Notes under the pieces: model-generated | What the model saw: only the letters and a program-made list of their open reading frames with translations | What the model was told of the DNA's origin: nothing | Database searches by the model: none | Part shown: positions 1-6,939 of the stretch, piece by piece | Position numbering within the stretch: the stretch's first letter is position 1 | Layout: each line of letters begins with the position of its first letter | Assembly: GCA_003695215.1 (NCBI GenBank) | Contig: RFIM01000008.1 | Coordinates: 1 to 12,235 of the forward strand | Length of the DNA stretch: 12,235 nt | Direction of reading: 5' to 3' | DNA from: Chloroflexota bacterium | Lineage (GTDB): Bacteria > Chloroflexota > Anaerolineae > Aggregatilineales > UBA2796 | Program-made: the position numbers and the translations under genes

Positions 1-350
1 ACGCCTGCAGCTGTCGAGCCGATCCGCGACAAGCCGACTTGCGCGGATTGCTCGCGCACGAAGCGATTGGCCGCCTCAAGGGCGACTTCCAGGCGGCTGA
101 CGACATTGCCAACATACTTGGACTGACCGTAGTAGGCGCGCACTAGCTCGTCGATAGCAGCCTTGCTCGCGTGATCGCCACCGCCAAGGCCGCCCATGCC
201 GTCCGCAACGATCCATAGCGCTCCAGCAGAGCGCTCTGGCGTGCCAGCTGGAGGCACCAACATGCGGCAGGCGTCTTCGTTCTTCGAGCGCTTGATGCCT
301 CTATCAGTTAGTTCAGCCAGATCAAGCGCATCCAGAAAATTCTCTGCCAT
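1..350 (-). CDS. PP2C-family Ser/Thr protein phosphatase, N-terminal part (cut by left edge)
   Basis: The frame runs from an ATG at 350 to the left edge without a stop, giving 116 residues of the N-terminus. It shows the PP2C hallmarks in order: a DRGIKRSKNEDA segment (residues 16-27), VADGMGG (48-54) with the metal-binding Asp50-Gly51, a GD-x-AS segment (59-62), and GSTAAG near the edge. These are metal-binding and core motifs of PPM/PP2C phosphatases, which dephosphorylate phospho-Ser/Thr proteins using two Mn/Mg ions. No signal peptide is visible, so it is probably cytoplasmic. The start lies 12 nt after the stop of the VWA/FHA gene, with AAAGGG overlapping that stop as a possible ribosome site, so the two are very likely co-transcribed. 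The FHA domain of the upstream protein binds phosphothreonine, so the phosphatase may act on the same phosphoprotein circuit. That link is inferred. The C-terminal half is not visible. Confidence 0.93.
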   Translation of the reverse strand, partial: MAENFLDALDLAELTDRGIKRSKNEDACRMLVPPAGTPERSAGALWIVADGMGGLGGGDHASKAAIDELVRAYYGQSKYVGNVVSRLEVALEAANRFVREQSAQVGLSRIGSTAAG

Positions 351-362
351 GCTTCAAGCCCT

Positions 363-3185
363 TTAGTAAGGCGCTACTCCTGGAAATTCTGGGCTGGTTC
401 GATCAGGATCATTGCTCTGACTGAAACGCAGAATCGTGGTTGTGCCAAGCCGAATGCGCGAGCCTTCGCGGAGCGGCATAGGCACATATGGATCGAGTTT
501 GCGCTCGTCCAAATAGGTGCCGTGCGTGCTTTTGCGATCTGTGATGTAGAACACGCCGTCTTTGTAGGTGATCTCAGCATGATCGCGTGAAACGTTATCG
601 TCGTTATCGAAGTTCAGATCGCGCTGTCTACGCCCTAGAGAAAAAGGTGTGTGAGTGATGCTAAGACTGCGTCCTGCTAGCGGCATGTGGCGCGTCGATT
701 CTACAAAAAGCGTCGCCGAAGGCATGGCCAAGTACGGCACCGGCGAGGTAGCATCAACGCTAACGGCTGTTGTCATAGTTTCCCCACCTGCTGCAAGCGG
801 TTGCATCGGCCGAGCGGGCGGCCGTGGAGGCTCAAGAGGCTTCTGTTCGCCTTTCGCAAGGCCGCGGCGATTGGAGCGCCCTTTTCCGCCTTCCAACTGA
901 TCGATCTTGACTGCGCCTGTCAACTCAGCGAGGAAGCCTGTGCCCGTTTTGGGCTTAGCAGGGCGGCGCACTAGCGCGAAGAAAAGGAAGCCTATGCTCA
1001 GCACCACCAAACCAAAGAAGCCTATGACGAGCGGACGCTGACTAGGATTGTTGATAGCGCGCCCAAGCCTATAGATCAGATCGGTCGGCTCAGGCGTGAG
1101 CGTCGGTGTCGGCGTCGGCTCAGGTGTGGGCGTGATAGTCGGCGTGGGCGGCGGCGGCACCAATTTGAATTGGAAGGTTGACGGCTGCGTAATGACGCGA
1201 TCCTCTTCATTCAAGCCGCGCAACACAAACTGATAATCGCCGCCAACAGTGCCACCGCCTGGCAGGACGTCAAACGGCACGACGATGCGATCGTGCGGCG
1301 GCACGTTGAAGAATAAATCACTGCCGATCTTCAAGCCTGTGTTAGCATCCACCACTTCCAGGCGGTAGCGCTTGATCAGCTGCTCATTTTCCACAGCGAT
1401 CTCGACTACAAAACGCCGATTCTCCACATCAGGTCGGATCATCTGGATGATTGCTGCAGGGACAATCGGCGTTGGCGTCAGCGATGGCGTGATGGTCGGC
1501 GTCGGTTGGCGATCATGGACGAACGGGAAGCGCGCCAACGGGCCTAGCTGCTGCCCGTTCCTATCAAAGGCTTGCACATTGAAGACGTACTCGCCTGCCA
1601 CAATGCCTTCCAAGCTGAAGAACAACTCCGGCGCAGGCGGCACGTTCACAGCAGCACGTTCGAAGTTGCCGCGGTCGATGATGGCGATGCGGATGTTATC
1701 AATCCGCTCAGGGCTGAACAGATCGAGCGTGAGCGTGACGCTATCCTTGATAGCCTCGTCGTTGTAGCGAATGGACCTGATCTGCGCGCCGACAGGCAGC
1801 GGCGTCAGTGTGGCCGATGGTGTCGGCGTGGCCGTCGGACTGAATTCAGCTGGAGTCGTTTGGCGCAAGACAACCGCGCCATCGCGACCAATGGCAGTCA
1901 CAAGGATGTTGTAGCGCCCAGGTGGCGCGTCGAGCGGCAAGGGCACTTCGATGAGCGGCGAATCCAGCGGCATACTTTTGATGATCTCATTAATTTTTGT
2001 GCCGCCGCTGGTCGTCAGCTCGATGCGAAATTCGAAAATTGCCTCAGGCGTGATCAAACCGATCAGCTCAAAGCGGAAGGCGCGCTTGATAGGATCGAAG
2101 GCAGCTGCGCTCAGGTTGAAGCTAGAGGTTGAGGTGGCTGTTGGCGTGCCTGTGGGCGTCGGCGTCTTGAACGAGTAATCCTCAGGCGAGGTGAACGTCT
2201 CGTTGTTCGAGAGGATCGTGGCGCCGTTTTCCAGCACCAGGCGCAGGCTGGCAATGCGCTCGCCGCGCTGCGGCTTGACAATTGCCTCTGCCACGCGCAC
2301 AGCGGCAATGGCATCGTTCACCTGACGGAACAAGCTAGGCATGTCGGCACCGACTGCCAAAATGCCGCCTGTCAGGCGCGCCATTTGCTCCAAAGCAGGC
2401 AGATCGAGATCGTCAGGGCTTGAACCAGGCGGCTGAAAACCAATGGCATAGATCGGGACGCGGAAACGCCGATTGGTGGCGAGCGTGGTCACGTCGTTCA
2501 CTTTAGCGCGGCTACATGGAATGCGCGCGCCTGTCTGCGAATCGCGCCGCCCGCCTTGCGCCCAGTCCGCGCCATCTGAAAAGACGACCAGCGCGCGGCG
2601 CCCTGGCATCCCAAGCTGATTGATTGTCTCGACACCTCTGAGGCTGGCATCGAAGAGACAGGTGCCATCGCCGCTGCGCGGCGCAGGAATATCGTTGACA
2701 ATACGTTTGACTTGCTCTTTATCGTTCGAAGAGCGCACGCGCTCGATCAGTTCGTGGCTGAAGGTGAGGACTGTGAAACGCGCTTCGCTGGGCATGGTAT
2801 CCACAAATTGGTTGGCGGCAGCCTTCATCGCGTTAAAGCTGCCGCCCATGCTGCCGCTCACGTCCAGCAGCAGCACAAGCTCAATTGGCCCTTTAGCTTG
2901 CTGAATTTCAGCAGGGTACGGCCCGCCGTCGTTGGGATCGAGCATGATGATCTGCCCAGAGCGCAAAGGCACGTTCAACACAGGCCGCCGATTGCTGTCA
3001 ATCGGCGTGAAGTAGAGCCGCAACGTCAGGCCAGGCTTATCAGGCTCCTTGAAGTCGATGGCCTCGTTGAACAAGATCACGGCTTCCACCGCGACCTGTG
3101 CCAGCACAAACGTCGGCGCCATCAGAGCAGCAATGACCAGCATGGCTACGACCACGCCGGCATAAAATCGCCTTCTCACCTGCAT
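363..3185 (-). CDS. Secreted/membrane-anchored VWA domain protein with cytoplasmic FHA domain
   Basis: The product has 940 residues from the ATG at 3185. That start is preferred over an in-frame TTG at 3209 because GAAGGTG lies 5 nt upstream and a clean signal peptide follows (RRR, then a hydrophobic stretch, then a VLA-Q site near residue 29). A VWA domain follows at about 101-297, with a full MIDAS: DVSGS at 108-112, Thr175 and Asp204. Three beta-sandwich-like modules (about 356-448, 465-560 and 577-676) are separated by four Thr/Pro-rich linkers. One membrane helix lies at about 718-740, then a basic, Pro-rich stretch and a C-terminal FHA domain (841-922) with GR at 851-852, SRDH at 866-869 and STHGT at 886-890. 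The expected topology puts the VWA domain and modules outside and the FHA inside. VWA domains bind ligands through a divalent cation and FHA domains bind phosphothreonine. The PP2C gene follows directly. The ligand and role are unknown; signalling or adhesion is inferred. Confidence 0.93.
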   Translation of the reverse strand: MQVRRRFYAGVVVAMLVIAALMAPTFVLAQVAVEAVILFNEAIDFKEPDKPGLTLRLYFTPIDSNRRPVLNVPLRSGQIIMLDPNDGGPYPAEIQQAKGPIELVLLLDVSGSMGGSFNAMKAAANQFVDTMPSEARFTVLTFSHELIERVRSSNDKEQVKRIVNDIPAPRSGDGTCLFDASLRGVETINQLGMPGRRALVVFSDGADWAQGGRRDSQTGARIPCSRAKVNDVTTLATNRRFRVPIYAIGFQPPGSSPDDLDLPALEQMARLTGGILAVGADMPSLFRQVNDAIAAVRVAEAIVKPQRGERIASLRLVLENGATILSNNETFTSPEDYSFKTPTPTGTPTATSTSSFNLSAAAFDPIKRAFRFELIGLITPEAIFEFRIELTTSGGTKINEIIKSMPLDSPLIEVPLPLDAPPGRYNILVTAIGRDGAVVLRQTTPAEFSPTATPTPSATLTPLPVGAQIRSIRYNDEAIKDSVTLTLDLFSPERIDNIRIAIIDRGNFERAAVNVPPAPELFFSLEGIVAGEYVFNVQAFDRNGQQLGPLARFPFVHDRQPTPTITPSLTPTPIVPAAIIQMIRPDVENRRFVVEIAVENEQLIKRYRLEVVDANTGLKIGSDLFFNVPPHDRIVVPFDVLPGGGTVGGDYQFVLRGLNEEDRVITQPSTFQFKLVPPPPTPTITPTPEPTPTPTLTPEPTDLIYRLGRAINNPSQRPLVIGFFGLVVLSIGFLFFALVRRPAKPKTGTGFLAELTGAVKIDQLEGGKGRSNRRGLAKGEQKPLEPPRPPARPMQPLAAGGETMTTAVSVDATSPVPYLAMPSATLFVESTRHMPLAGRSLSITHTPFSLGRRQRDLNFDNDDNVSRDHAEITYKDGVFYITDRKSTHGTYLDERKLDPYVPMPLREGSRIRLGTTTILRFSQSNDPDRTSPEFPGVAPY
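1083..1157 (-). repeat. Longest of four Thr/Pro-coding low-complexity linkers
   Basis: This stretch encodes a Pro/Thr-only run with occasional Glu, Leu and Ile just before the membrane helix of the VWA/FHA protein. On the plus strand it reads as imperfect repeats of gtcggcgt and gtgggcgt. Three shorter linkers of the same type lie at 1458-1505, 1794-1841 and 2121-2165. They separate the beta-sandwich modules and probably act as extended, possibly glycosylated, spacers. Such DNA is prone to repeat-length change. Confidence 0.85.
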
Positions 3186-3190
3186 ATGTG

Positions 3191-3197
3191 CACCTTC
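3191..3197 (-). promoter_or_regulatory. Ribosome binding site that decides the VWA/FHA start
   Basis: GAAGGTG on the minus strand, 5 nt before the ATG at 3185. It supports that ATG over the in-frame TTG at 3209. The TTG would place eight non-hydrophobic residues in front of an otherwise normal signal peptide. Confidence 0.7.
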
Positions 3198-3224
3198 AAC
3201 TGAGCGCAACGCATGAAGTTATGC

Positions 3225-3255
3225 ATTGTATACCACCCAGCCACTAATTTGTCAA
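3225..3255 (-). promoter_or_regulatory. Sigma-70-type promoter of the VWA/FHA-PP2C operon
   Basis: On the minus strand a perfect TTGACA (3255-3250) is followed by a 17-nt spacer and TATACAAT (3232-3225). The -10 can be read as TATACA at 17-nt spacing or TACAAT at 19-nt spacing. The expected transcript start is around 3218-3220, leaving a short 5' leader before the ATG at 3185. It is the best housekeeping promoter match I see in the window. No operator-like repeat overlaps it. Confidence 0.72.
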
Positions 3256-3268
3256 TCAGATGCGTAGA

Positions 3269-3297
3269 ATGTCTGAAAGCCGATTCAGTGCTATTAT
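3269..3297 (+). promoter_or_regulatory. Possible extended -10 promoter of the polyphosphate kinase gene
   Basis: TGC directly precedes TATTAT (3292-3297), giving an extended -10 with five of six consensus bases. A weak -35 match, ATGTCT (3269-3274), sits 17 nt upstream. The leader to the start codon would be about 70 nt. It lies back to back with the stronger promoter on the other strand. Confidence 0.42.
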
Positions 3298-3371
3298 GAT
3301 GCTTTACCTATGCGCGAGTCATCCGCACAAGGGTCAAAAATTGTGCCTGCTGCACATGAACGGAGTTTTTT

Positions 3372-4190
3372 ATGGCACAACCGTTGATCCCGCCTTTTGG
3401 CGAACCTGTCCATCTGCGCGATTATGATCCTGATTACATCGAAGGCGAAGGCAGCAAGAAAGACCTGAAAAAGCGCCTCACAGCAGCAATGGAAGCCGAC
3501 CTGAAGCGCCTAGATGTGCTCCAAGAAGCGCTCTACGCTGAAGGCAAGCACGCCGTCCTGATCGTGCTGCAGGGCATGGATACCTCAGGCAAAGACGGCA
3601 CGATTCGGCACGTCTTCGGCGCTGTCGATCCGCAAGGCGTGCAGGTGACTGCCTTCAAAGCGCCGACGCCCGATGAACTTGCCCGCGACTTTCTATGGCG
3701 CGTTCATCGTGCTGTGCCGCCCAAAGGCCTGATCGGCATCTTCAATCGCTCGCACTACGAAGATGTGCTGATCGTGCGCGTGCACAACCTTGTGCCAGAG
3801 GCTGTCTGGCGCGAGCGCTACGATCACATCAACCGCTTTGAGGAGATGCTCAGCGAACATGGCACGCTGATCCTCAAATTCTTCCTGCACATCTCCAAAG
3901 CAGAGCAGAAAAAGCGCCTGTTGGAGCGCCGCGATACGCCTGAGAAGCGCTGGAAGTTCTCGCTCAAGGATATTCAGGAGCGTGCCTACTGGGACGACTA
4001 CCAAGCGGCCTATGAGGCTGTGCTGACGCGCTGCAACACGCCTTACGCGCCTTGGCATATCGTGCCTGCCAACCACAAGTGGTATCGCAACTACGTGATC
4101 ACGCGCACAGTGCGCCAGGCGCTCGAAGGCTTGAATCCACAGTTTCCGCAGCCCGAAGCAGGCCTTGAGTCCGTTGAGGTGCCCGATTAG
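3372..4190 (+). CDS. ppk2: Polyphosphate kinase 2 family protein (polyphosphate:nucleotide phosphotransferase)
   Basis: This 272-residue protein belongs to the PPK2 family, which moves phosphate between inorganic polyphosphate and nucleoside mono- or diphosphates in the cytoplasm. A Walker A motif, GMDTSGKDG, is at 68-76. The segment NRSHYED (125-131) carries the second conserved acidic/basic cluster. The lid region KRLLERRDTPEKRWKF is at about 181-196, and the APWHIVPANHKWYRN block is at 226-240. The length fits single-domain PPK2 enzymes. From memory the sequence is closest to the class that includes the Meiothermus ruber enzyme (class III, acting on both AMP and ADP), but sub-class and nucleotide preference cannot be settled by eye. 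The start is supported by CGGAG six bases upstream. The gene stands alone on the plus strand, is divergent from the VWA/FHA operon, and its TAG stop overlaps the stop of the next, convergent gene. Confidence 0.95.
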   Translation: MAQPLIPPFGEPVHLRDYDPDYIEGEGSKKDLKKRLTAAMEADLKRLDVLQEALYAEGKHAVLIVLQGMDTSGKDGTIRHVFGAVDPQGVQVTAFKAPTPDELARDFLWRVHRAVPPKGLIGIFNRSHYEDVLIVRVHNLVPEAVWRERYDHINRFEEMLSEHGTLILKFFLHISKAEQKKRLLERRDTPEKRWKFSLKDIQERAYWDDYQAAYEAVLTRCNTPYAPWHIVPANHKWYRNYVITRTVRQALEGLNPQFPQPEAGLESVEVPD

Positions 4191-4993
4191 CCGCCAGGTG
4201 GCGTGTTGGTTGGCGGGCGCGGGCTGATGACGATCCAGACCGTGCAAGAGGCGCGCATCTCGCTCAGGCTATCGAAGACGGCCAAGCGGAAGCGATAATC
4301 GCCAGGCTGGAATGCGGCCACAGCGAATTGCCCAAGCACGCCTTTCTCAGGCATGGGCGAGGTTTTGTTATCCAGCACGCCGAACTCGCCGCCTGTGCTT
4401 GGGCCGCTGATCTCAAGCGTGTAGAAGGCGAAATCAGGGATGTTCGCTGTGCCGATGACAGTCAGAGTATCGAAGACGCGCATGCCGTTAGCAGGCACTT
4501 CTAGCGAAGCCTGCTCGGAATTGCAGCCTACAGGCGTCGGGTAGCCTGCGATGATCGTGCCGACGGGCGTCGGCGAGGCGACTGCAGTCAGTTGCAAGAA
4601 GGCGCCGCCGCCGCTGAGCGCTTGTGCCGTCACTGTCTGGAAAACGCCTTCGGCTTCGTTGCCATCGCCGCCAGGCGTGCTGGTAGCAAAACGCTGCTCG
4701 TTGCCTGAATCCGAGGCGCCAGGCAAGCCTGCGCTCAGCAGGTCGGCGCGCAAGGTTGGCGCGACCACAATGGCGATAGCGAGCGTCGCCAGGCCTAGCT
4801 CGATCAAGCCGATTGTCCAAGTGATGGCACGCGCGCGCTGCTTTTCCTCGAGTTCGCGCTCCAGCTCGAATTCTGCGGCGCGCAAAGCCGCTTGCGCCGA
4901 GAAATAACGCCCTAGCCAGAACAACACGCCTGCCGCACAGAACAGATAGATGCCCGGCGCAATCTGTTCGATCAGGTAGACGAGTTGCGTCAT
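4187..4993 (-). CDS. Two-helix membrane protein with C-terminal beta-sandwich-like domain, function unknown
   Basis: The product has 268 residues from the ATG at 4993. Helix 1 lies at about 11-30 and helix 2 at about 57-78. Between them is a charged, probably helical segment rich in Glu, Arg and Ala, likely cytoplasmic, so the C-terminal part should be outside. A Ser/Gly/Thr-rich stretch with two short PTPVG motifs leads to a domain at about 162-257. Its pattern (VIGTA, then FAFYTLEISG, then GDYRFRLAVFD) resembles the sandwich modules found at the C-terminus of some penicillin-binding proteins and other Chloroflexota surface proteins. Cys157 and Cys250 flank this domain and could pair. It is last in the four-gene cluster. 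An alternative GTG at 5005 overlaps the phosphorylase stop as GTGA, but it has no ribosome site, whereas GAGG precedes the ATG. I do not recognise a specific family. Confidence 0.8.
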   Translation of the reverse strand: MTQLVYLIEQIAPGIYLFCAAGVLFWLGRYFSAQAALRAAEFELERELEEKQRARAITWTIGLIELGLATLAIAIVVAPTLRADLLSAGLPGASDSGNEQRFATSTPGGDGNEAEGVFQTVTAQALSGGGAFLQLTAVASPTPVGTIIAGYPTPVGCNSEQASLEVPANGMRVFDTLTVIGTANIPDFAFYTLEISGPSTGGEFGVLDNKTSPMPEKGVLGQFAVAAFQPGDYRFRLAVFDSLSEMRASCTVWIVISPRPPTNTPPGG

Positions 4994-5001
4994 GGCGCCT
5001 C

Positions 5002-5865
5002 TCACGCGCGTAAGGCTTGCAGCACGCCGCGCACCATCAGCTCCAATTTCGGCGCGATCACATCCCGACCGATGCTCAGCACTTCCTCGTGCGAGACTTC
5101 TTGCCCTTGCTGCTCGCCCTTGACCAGCATGTTGGTGATGCCTGAGAAACCGACTACGCGAATGCCGCCGTGCCGCGCCACAGTCACTTCACCAACAGTA
5201 GACATGCCGACCGCATCTGCGCCGAGCCGCTGCAACATGCGCACTTCGGCAGGCGTCTCAAAGCTAGGCCCGGATAAGCCGATGTAGACGCCCTCGCGCA
5301 GCCTGATGCCCTGCGCTTGCGCGACTTGACGCGCCACTTGGCACAGGTGCGGATCATAAGCGTCCGACATATCAGGGAAGCGCTCGCCTAAGTTTGGATC
5401 GTTGCGCCCGACCAATGGATGGATGCCTGCCATACCCATGAAGTTGATATGGTCGGTGATCAGCATCAGATCGCCCGCCTCAAAGCTCGGATTCAAGCCA
5501 CCTGCAGCATTGGTCACAATCAGCGTCCGTATGCCGATGCGCTGCATGACGCGAATCGGAAAGGTGACCGCTTGCATCGAGTAGCCTTCGTAGTAGTGGA
5601 TGCGCCCTTGCATTGCCAGCACAGGCACACCTTCCAAAAGGCCTGCCACGAAGCGATTGCGATGCCCGACCACTTCTGACTGCGGAAAGCGCGGAATTTC
5701 ATTATACGGAATGTAGTCAGCTTGCTCGATGCGCTCTGCCAGCGTACCCAAGCCGCTGCCCAAAATCAGACCGACCTTGGGCTTTACGGACGTGCGTGCG
5801 CGGATCGCCTCAACGGCGAGATCGTAATCTATTAGTTTGTAATCAGCGTAGTCTTGTGGAGTCAT
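5002..5865 (-). CDS. Purine nucleoside phosphorylase (trimeric PNP type)
   Basis: This 287-residue cytoplasmic enzyme should cleave purine nucleosides with phosphate to the free base plus (deoxy)ribose-1-phosphate, in purine salvage. Signatures of the trimeric family in order: GSGLG (36-40, phosphate site), GRIHYYEG (87-94), TNAAGGLN (118-125), GPSFETPAE (199-207) with Glu203 in the base-binding position, GMSTVGEVTVARH (220-232), and ITNMLVKG (243-250). Asn245 is at the position that favours 6-oxopurines (inosine and guanosine) in this family. Length is normal and no key residue is missing. The ATG at 5865 follows the deacetylase gene by 32 nt, with AAGGTG about nine bases upstream. The downstream membrane-protein gene starts within about 10 nt of its stop. 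Related methylthioadenosine phosphorylases differ in the base-binding segment, so PNP is the better call. Confidence 0.95.
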   Translation of the reverse strand: MTPQDYADYKLIDYDLAVEAIRARTSVKPKVGLILGSGLGTLAERIEQADYIPYNEIPRFPQSEVVGHRNRFVAGLLEGVPVLAMQGRIHYYEGYSMQAVTFPIRVMQRIGIRTLIVTNAAGGLNPSFEAGDLMLITDHINFMGMAGIHPLVGRNDPNLGERFPDMSDAYDPHLCQVARQVAQAQGIRLREGVYIGLSGPSFETPAEVRMLQRLGADAVGMSTVGEVTVARHGGIRVVGFSGITNMLVKGEQQGQEVSHEEVLSIGRDVIAPKLELMVRGVLQALRA

Positions 5866-5897
5866 GCTTCACAGCACCTTCAGCTGGTTTTGGAATG

Positions 5898-6926
5898 TCA
5901 ATCAAGCTGATGGATGGCTTTGGCGCGACGGATCAGGTCTTCAATAGACGGCTCAGAGCGCGGCGCCGCGCCGATTGGATCGTAGACCGTTTCCAGGCCC
6001 AGCAGCGCATAGGCGACGTTCAACATGCCGCAGCTGAGCGCCTCGTGATCGTAGCCGCCTTCCTGCACGAAGATGATTTTGCCATCACACAGCTCAGCTG
6101 CCATGCGGATCAGCTCACGGCTCAGATGGGCGTAGCCGCTCAGCGTCAGCTGCAAGCCGCCTAGCGGATCGCGCCAATGGGCGTCAAAGCCTGCCGAGAC
6201 AATCATCAAGTGCGGGCGAAAACGCCGCGCTGCGGGCCACAGCACTTCTGCGTATAGCCGCTTGAAGCCTGAATCGCCGACGCCTGCGGGCAAGGGCAGA
6301 TTCAGCGTTGTGCCTTTGCCTTTGCCTGCGCCTGTCTCCTGGAGCAAGCCTGTGCCAGGATACCACGGCGATTGATGCGTCGAGCAGAAGTAGACCGAGC
6401 CATCTTCGTAGAAAATCTCTTGGGTGCCGTTGCCGTGATGGACGTCGTAATCCACGATCAGGATGCGCTGAACGCCGTATTGTGCCTGCGCGTAGCGCGC
6501 CGCAATTGCCACGTTGGCCAGAAGGCAGAAGCCCATCGCCATGTCAGGCACGGCATGATGGCCTGGCGGGCGAACGGCCACTAGAGCGTTTTCCGCCTCG
6601 CCACTGCAGATGGCGTCCACAGCGCGCAGCGCCATGCCACAGGCCAGGCGTGCCGCGCTCAGCGACTCGGGCAGGGCGTAGGTATCAGCGCCGAGCTGCA
6701 CGCCATTTTGCTGCTCTGTCCATTTCAGCAAGTTGAGATACTCTTGGGTATGCACGCTCAGAATGTGCGCATCGCTGATCGGCTCAGGCGTCAACTTCAG
6801 CAACTGCTCGTAGATCGGCTCGTTGGCGATGCGTTGCTGCACTGCGGCTAGTCGCTCTGCGTTCTCAATATGCCCTGCCAGCGTATGCACCTGCACGCGG
6901 GCGTCGGTGATGTAAGCGGTTGTCAT
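5898..6926 (-). CDS. Histone deacetylase family zinc amidohydrolase
   Basis: This 342-residue protein carries the arginase/deacetylase fold motifs of bacterial HDAC-like proteins: RPPGHHA (119-125, the catalytic His pair 123-124), DYDVHHGNGTQ (159-169, zinc ligands Asp161 and His163), SAGFDAHWRDPLGG (244-257, third zinc ligand Asp248), and EGGYD (289-293, Tyr292, the transition-state tyrosine of class I/II enzymes). All catalytic residues are present, so it is probably active, removing acetyl groups from acetyl-lysine, acetylpolyamine or a similar amide. The substrate cannot be read from the sequence. The RPPGHHA form is typical of the class II-like/HDAH group rather than strict AcuC. No signal peptide or membrane helix is seen. 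The start is backed by AGAAGGA three to four bases upstream. It begins 13 nt after the kinase-like gene and is followed by the nucleoside phosphorylase, in one likely operon. Confidence 0.94.
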   Translation of the reverse strand: MTTAYITDARVQVHTLAGHIENAERLAAVQQRIANEPIYEQLLKLTPEPISDAHILSVHTQEYLNLLKWTEQQNGVQLGADTYALPESLSAARLACGMALRAVDAICSGEAENALVAVRPPGHHAVPDMAMGFCLLANVAIAARYAQAQYGVQRILIVDYDVHHGNGTQEIFYEDGSVYFCSTHQSPWYPGTGLLQETGAGKGKGTTLNLPLPAGVGDSGFKRLYAEVLWPAARRFRPHLMIVSAGFDAHWRDPLGGLQLTLSGYAHLSRELIRMAAELCDGKIIFVQEGGYDHEALSCGMLNVAYALLGLETVYDPIGAAPRSEPSIEDLIRRAKAIHQLD

Positions 6927-6939
6927 GGATCCTTCTCAC

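Noticed and set aside
1372..2178. Long plus-strand open frames opposite the VWA/FHA gene
   Set aside because: They lie fully antisense to a gene with clear domains, have no recognisable motifs, and arise from the GC-rich, repetitive codons of the Thr/Pro linkers and sandwich modules.
3342..3356. Short inverted repeat TGTGC/GCACA in the polyphosphate kinase leader
   Set aside because: The stem is only 5 bp and lies close to the ribosome site; such hairpins are expected by chance and I see no riboswitch-like structure around it.
3693..4247. 184-residue minus-strand open frame over the polyphosphate kinase gene
   Set aside because: It is antisense to a well-conserved enzyme, has His/Arg/Ala-rich composition typical of a shadow frame, and shows no ribosome site or family motif.
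351..5874. Shared TGAAGC before two ATG starts (PP2C at 350 and nucleoside phosphorylase at 5865)
   Set aside because: The match is only six bases plus the ATG and occurs at two of many starts; it is more likely chance than a regulatory site.
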